This document shows positions 61,611 to 64,000 of a stretch of DNA of 64,000 nt, in pieces. A program made the translations under genes and the position numbers. How positions within the stretch are numbered: the stretch's first letter is position 1; every line of letters starts with the position of its first letter. The notes under the pieces are model-generated. The model saw only the letters and a program-made list of their open reading frames with translations. It did no database searches and had not been told where the DNA came from. Source of the DNA: Schizochytrium sp. TIO01 (Eukaryota > Sar > Bigyra > Thraustochytrida > Thraustochytriidae); NCBI GenBank assembly GCA_004764695.1, contig SMSO01000025.1, positions 2,403,102 to 2,467,101 of the forward strand. The letters run 5' to 3'.

Positions 61611-62438
61611 CTAAAGCTTGGACTCTTCAATAAAATAGTCAGGCTTATCTTTTGCTAAGGTGTTGCTTAAAATTTTCAGAGAGAGAGGGTCGTGCACAGC
61701 TGTCTTTGAGTACATTACGTTAATGCACTTAGCAAAGAGATCATCATCGTAAATGGCGCTTAGATGAACGCGTGCAACCTTTGATGCATCGAGTTTTTCC
61801 TTTGCCATACGTTGAAATGTCTTACCGCCACGCATAAAGTCCTTCTCGAAAAAAGTTCCAACTGCAGGAGTATCAACCAAGTTAGGGCAGACACAATTGA
61901 TACGAATGCCTTTTTTAGCTATGTTTTCAGAAGACAATGTAAACCCTACGACAGCCCATTTGGAGCCAGCATATGCTGGTGTATTCATTGTGGGGATTAT
62001 GCCTGCCATGGATGCAGTGTTTACAATGACTCCCTTCTTTCCAACAGCAAGTATCATCTCGGAAGCAATACATGAGCCGATAATCATGGCATTTGTGTTG
62101 ATAGCAAGCATCTTTTGGACTTTGCCAAGATCTTCATCATACGCGACAATACCAGCATTGTGCGAAACAATCGTTGCTACCTCTCCAAAAATAATTTTGG
62201 CCTGCTCTAGTGCCCGCCTCACTTGCTCGATCTCACTCATATCAGCTCGCACAAACGCTGCACAGCCTCCATTTTTCGCTCCCTTTTCCACCTCTTTGAC
62301 AGCAGTCTGACCTTTGGTCTCATCGCAGACATCAACCATGACGACTTTGCCACCATCTGCTGCGAGTAATTTGCACAGCTCGAGACCAATACCTTGCGCA
62401 GCTCCCGACACCCAGCATACCTGACCTTGAACCTTCAT
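61611..62438 (-). CDS. Short-chain dehydrogenase/reductase with C-terminal SKL peroxisomal signal
   Basis: 275 aa from the first ATG (62436-62438); the frame extends six codons upstream only from a TTG. Classical SDR: nucleotide-binding SGAAQGIG at about 11-18, an acidic VDVCDE after beta-2 (Asp36) that favours NAD(H), an SHNAG motif, catalytic Ser143 (NTASMAG), and Tyr156-x3-Lys160 (YAGSK). The end of the protein is EESKL, with SKL forming a canonical type 1 peroxisomal targeting signal. The sequence resembles 15-hydroxyprostaglandin dehydrogenase and related alcohol dehydrogenases. A peroxisomal oxidation of a hydroxy-fatty acyl or alcohol substrate is likely; the exact substrate cannot be told. 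Confidence 0.88.
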   Translation of the reverse strand: MKVQGQVCWVSGAAQGIGLELCKLLAADGGKVVMVDVCDETKGQTAVKEVEKGAKNGGCAAFVRADMSEIEQVRRALEQAKIIFGEVATIVSHNAGIVAYDEDLGKVQKMLAINTNAMIIGSCIASEMILAVGKKGVIVNTASMAGIIPTMNTPAYAGSKWAVVGFTLSSENIAKKGIRINCVCPNLVDTPAVGTFFEKDFMRGGKTFQRMAKEKLDASKVARVHLSAIYDDDLFAKCINVMYSKTAVHDPLSLKILSNTLAKDKPDYFIEESKL

Positions 62439-64000
62439 CTGCGCTGCCTTTTGCAATCAGTCTCACACACAACGAATGTCGAGCTCCTTCACGTTTCGGT
62501 TTGCTGCATCGGCGGAAACCTTGGTCATAAAGCCCTGTGGTATTTCCACATGCTCCTACTCTATAAGACAAACGTATAAGCGAAGCAGAATTCGTATCTT
62601 GGTCCCGCCACCACCTTTTCCAGTCCGCCACGTTCTGCCTCAGACGACCTTTTCTAATTTTACCCTCTCCAAACTCAAGTCCACAGCGAGGCCTTCTTGT
62701 ACGAGGTATCCTCTGGAGGCTTTGCCCATGAGAACGTGCAGCACGTGGCTGTAACTGGGTGTACTCGGAAAGTTGTGATCGTAATGGGACGAACCTGACT
62801 ATCGCTTTGACCGCGGTAAGCATGAAGACACAGCTCACGCGAAAGCTTAGTCTGGAGTGCATCTGCCTACGAAGCGACAGTCGTGCAAGAAGTGCAAGTG
62901 GGTAGGACTGTAGCTTGCTTAGCACCCTAACTGTTGAACATCTTGTCGGTGCTTAAAGTTGAACTTGTGTTATTCTGAAAGGACCTCGATAAATAACGAG
63001 GTTCTTTACCAATATTGGGAATCATTGATAAATGGTCTTACTGAAGGAAAGGGATTGATAGGATAACCTCTCACTAGTGCGAGAGACCGAGAAGCAGCAA
63101 ACCTGACCATGGCTCGTCTGAGTGAAAGATGAGAGGCTTCCAGCTTTTTCAACCTGAAGCATAGCCTGTTTTCTCAAATGGTAATCTGTATTTAATATTT
63201 TGTCAGGGTCCATAGTACATAATGTTATGATGGTTATTTGTGAATAACAAGGGAAATCGTGTTCGTGATGATACAATTAGAAGACTTCCTTGGGTGCGCT
63301 GATTCGCCGAACTTGGCTAGATACCTGAACAGCTGTTCGCACTTCACAAAGACATTCAAACCAGTCGAGAATAAACTCTTCTAGCGAATTATAGTAGGAC
63401 CACAATAGAACTTCATGATTTACAAGAGAGGAATTGGGGGACTAGAGATGCTAGATTATGTCTCTCGTGGCTTCAAGCATTGATGTCTATTACATGTTGC
63501 ATGATTTTGCTAAGCTCTACCTATCTATAAAGACATTCTCCTAGATAGGAATTGGGTTCAGTTGAGAGCCTCGATATAAGTGAATGAGCAAATGAGATTA
63601 TTGTGTTTTGAACGTCATAGTTGGTTCAATGGCAACTTAGTACAATCAAAGATGAGTGTGTTTAAGTACAACCAAAGCTGCACTAAAATATATGGATATT
63701 TATTGCCTTAAAGCTGTCAGAAGAACAATTACACTTCTTAAAGATAGATTATTGTTGCGAGAGATTTCTACCGTTACCTCGCATAAATACATTTGGGTAA
63801 TTGCTTTTAAGCTTTACTTATTTTACTGATGTTTGAATAATACCCATGCATCGTATTGTTGTACAGCCCCAATTTGGCCTGATTTTCGGCAGTATTTATA
63901 TGGATACGACCGCTGAAAGATGAGCCTGGCCAGCTAGAGGTTGATACTAAAGATGGAGGTTCTTAAAAGTTCTTGGAATTTAATTCTAAGGCAGACTAAT
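62439..64000. other. Terminal region, no gene seen
   Basis: The first part should be the promoter of the dehydrogenase gene. A 197-codon open frame on the minus strand (to 62925) overlaps that gene's 5' end and looks like a chance ORF. The last 1 kb shows no ORF of note and may be the flank of a gene outside the window. Confidence 0.55.

Noticed and set aside
62332-62925. 197-codon minus-strand ORF upstream of the dehydrogenase
   Set aside because: Wrong frame over the dehydrogenase 5' end and no recognisable domain.
1-64000. tRNA and rRNA genes
   Set aside because: I looked by eye for B-box-like GGTTCGAATCC and 5S-like sequence on both strands and found no cloverleaf I could support; a tRNAscan run would be decisive.

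Overview
This window is nuclear DNA from a eukaryotic microbe. The genes encode proteins found only in eukaryotes: a DPY30-like COMPASS subunit, a type II PI4-kinase, WW and IQ domains, a CAMK kinase, CaaX boxes and a peroxisomal SKL tail. Almost every gene is one long uninterrupted ORF. The only intron I can place confidently is in the vitamin B6 gene. Genes lie 0.3-2.7 kb apart on both strands, with AT-rich spacers. An intron-poor protist fits best. A stramenopile such as a labyrinthulomycete is my first guess, but only a guess, because nothing in the sequence identifies the lineage.

Layout. 0.1-3.8 kb: a PI4K-gamma-like kinase facing a polyproline/EF-hand protein. 4.8-32.3 kb: four large paralogous proteins with duplicated class III nucleotidyl cyclase domains. 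One is on the minus strand (4823-8236). Three are in tandem on the plus strand (18573-22088, 23735-27121, 28896-32264). Between the first and the tandem set lie a GPR180/TMEM145-like membrane receptor, a FluG-type glutamine synthetase, a DPY30 gene and an unknown basic protein. 32.6-39.3 kb: a CAMK-type kinase and a giant EF-hand/21xIQ/2xWW protein. 41.8-48.3 kb: a GH5 endoglycoceramidase-like protein with a long N-terminal extension, a small unknown protein, and a TMEM19/DUF92 membrane protein. 51.0-53.2 kb: a calmodulin/centrin-like protein and PdxS. 53.2-60.0 kb: a gene-poor stretch full of microsatellites. 60-62.4 kb: an unknown hydrophobic/basic protein and a short-chain dehydrogenase ending in SKL.

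The main discovery candidate is the cyclase family. The proteins look like soluble adenylyl cyclase (ADCY10/sAC type: tandem C1-C2, then a winged-helix/TPR-like tail) with the STAND P-loop ATPase core missing. To this they add an N-terminal IQ-like helix, a conserved C-x5-C-x9/10-C-x-C element with an unfamiliar C-terminal domain, and a C-terminal CaaX box with X = Gln in all four. Two members (18573, 23735) keep both C1 metal aspartates and the C2 transition-state Asn/Arg. The other two (4823, 28896) have lost these residues and look like pseudo-cyclases. I infer a lipid-anchored, possibly Ca2+/calmodulin-responsive cAMP system in which dead and active members may pair. Nearby EF-hand, IQ and CAMK genes fit a calcium theme, but that may be chance.

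Several longest ORFs begin at non-ATG codons. For those I moved the start to the first sensible ATG, and the entries say so. No tRNA, rRNA, CRISPR array or recognisable transposon was seen.
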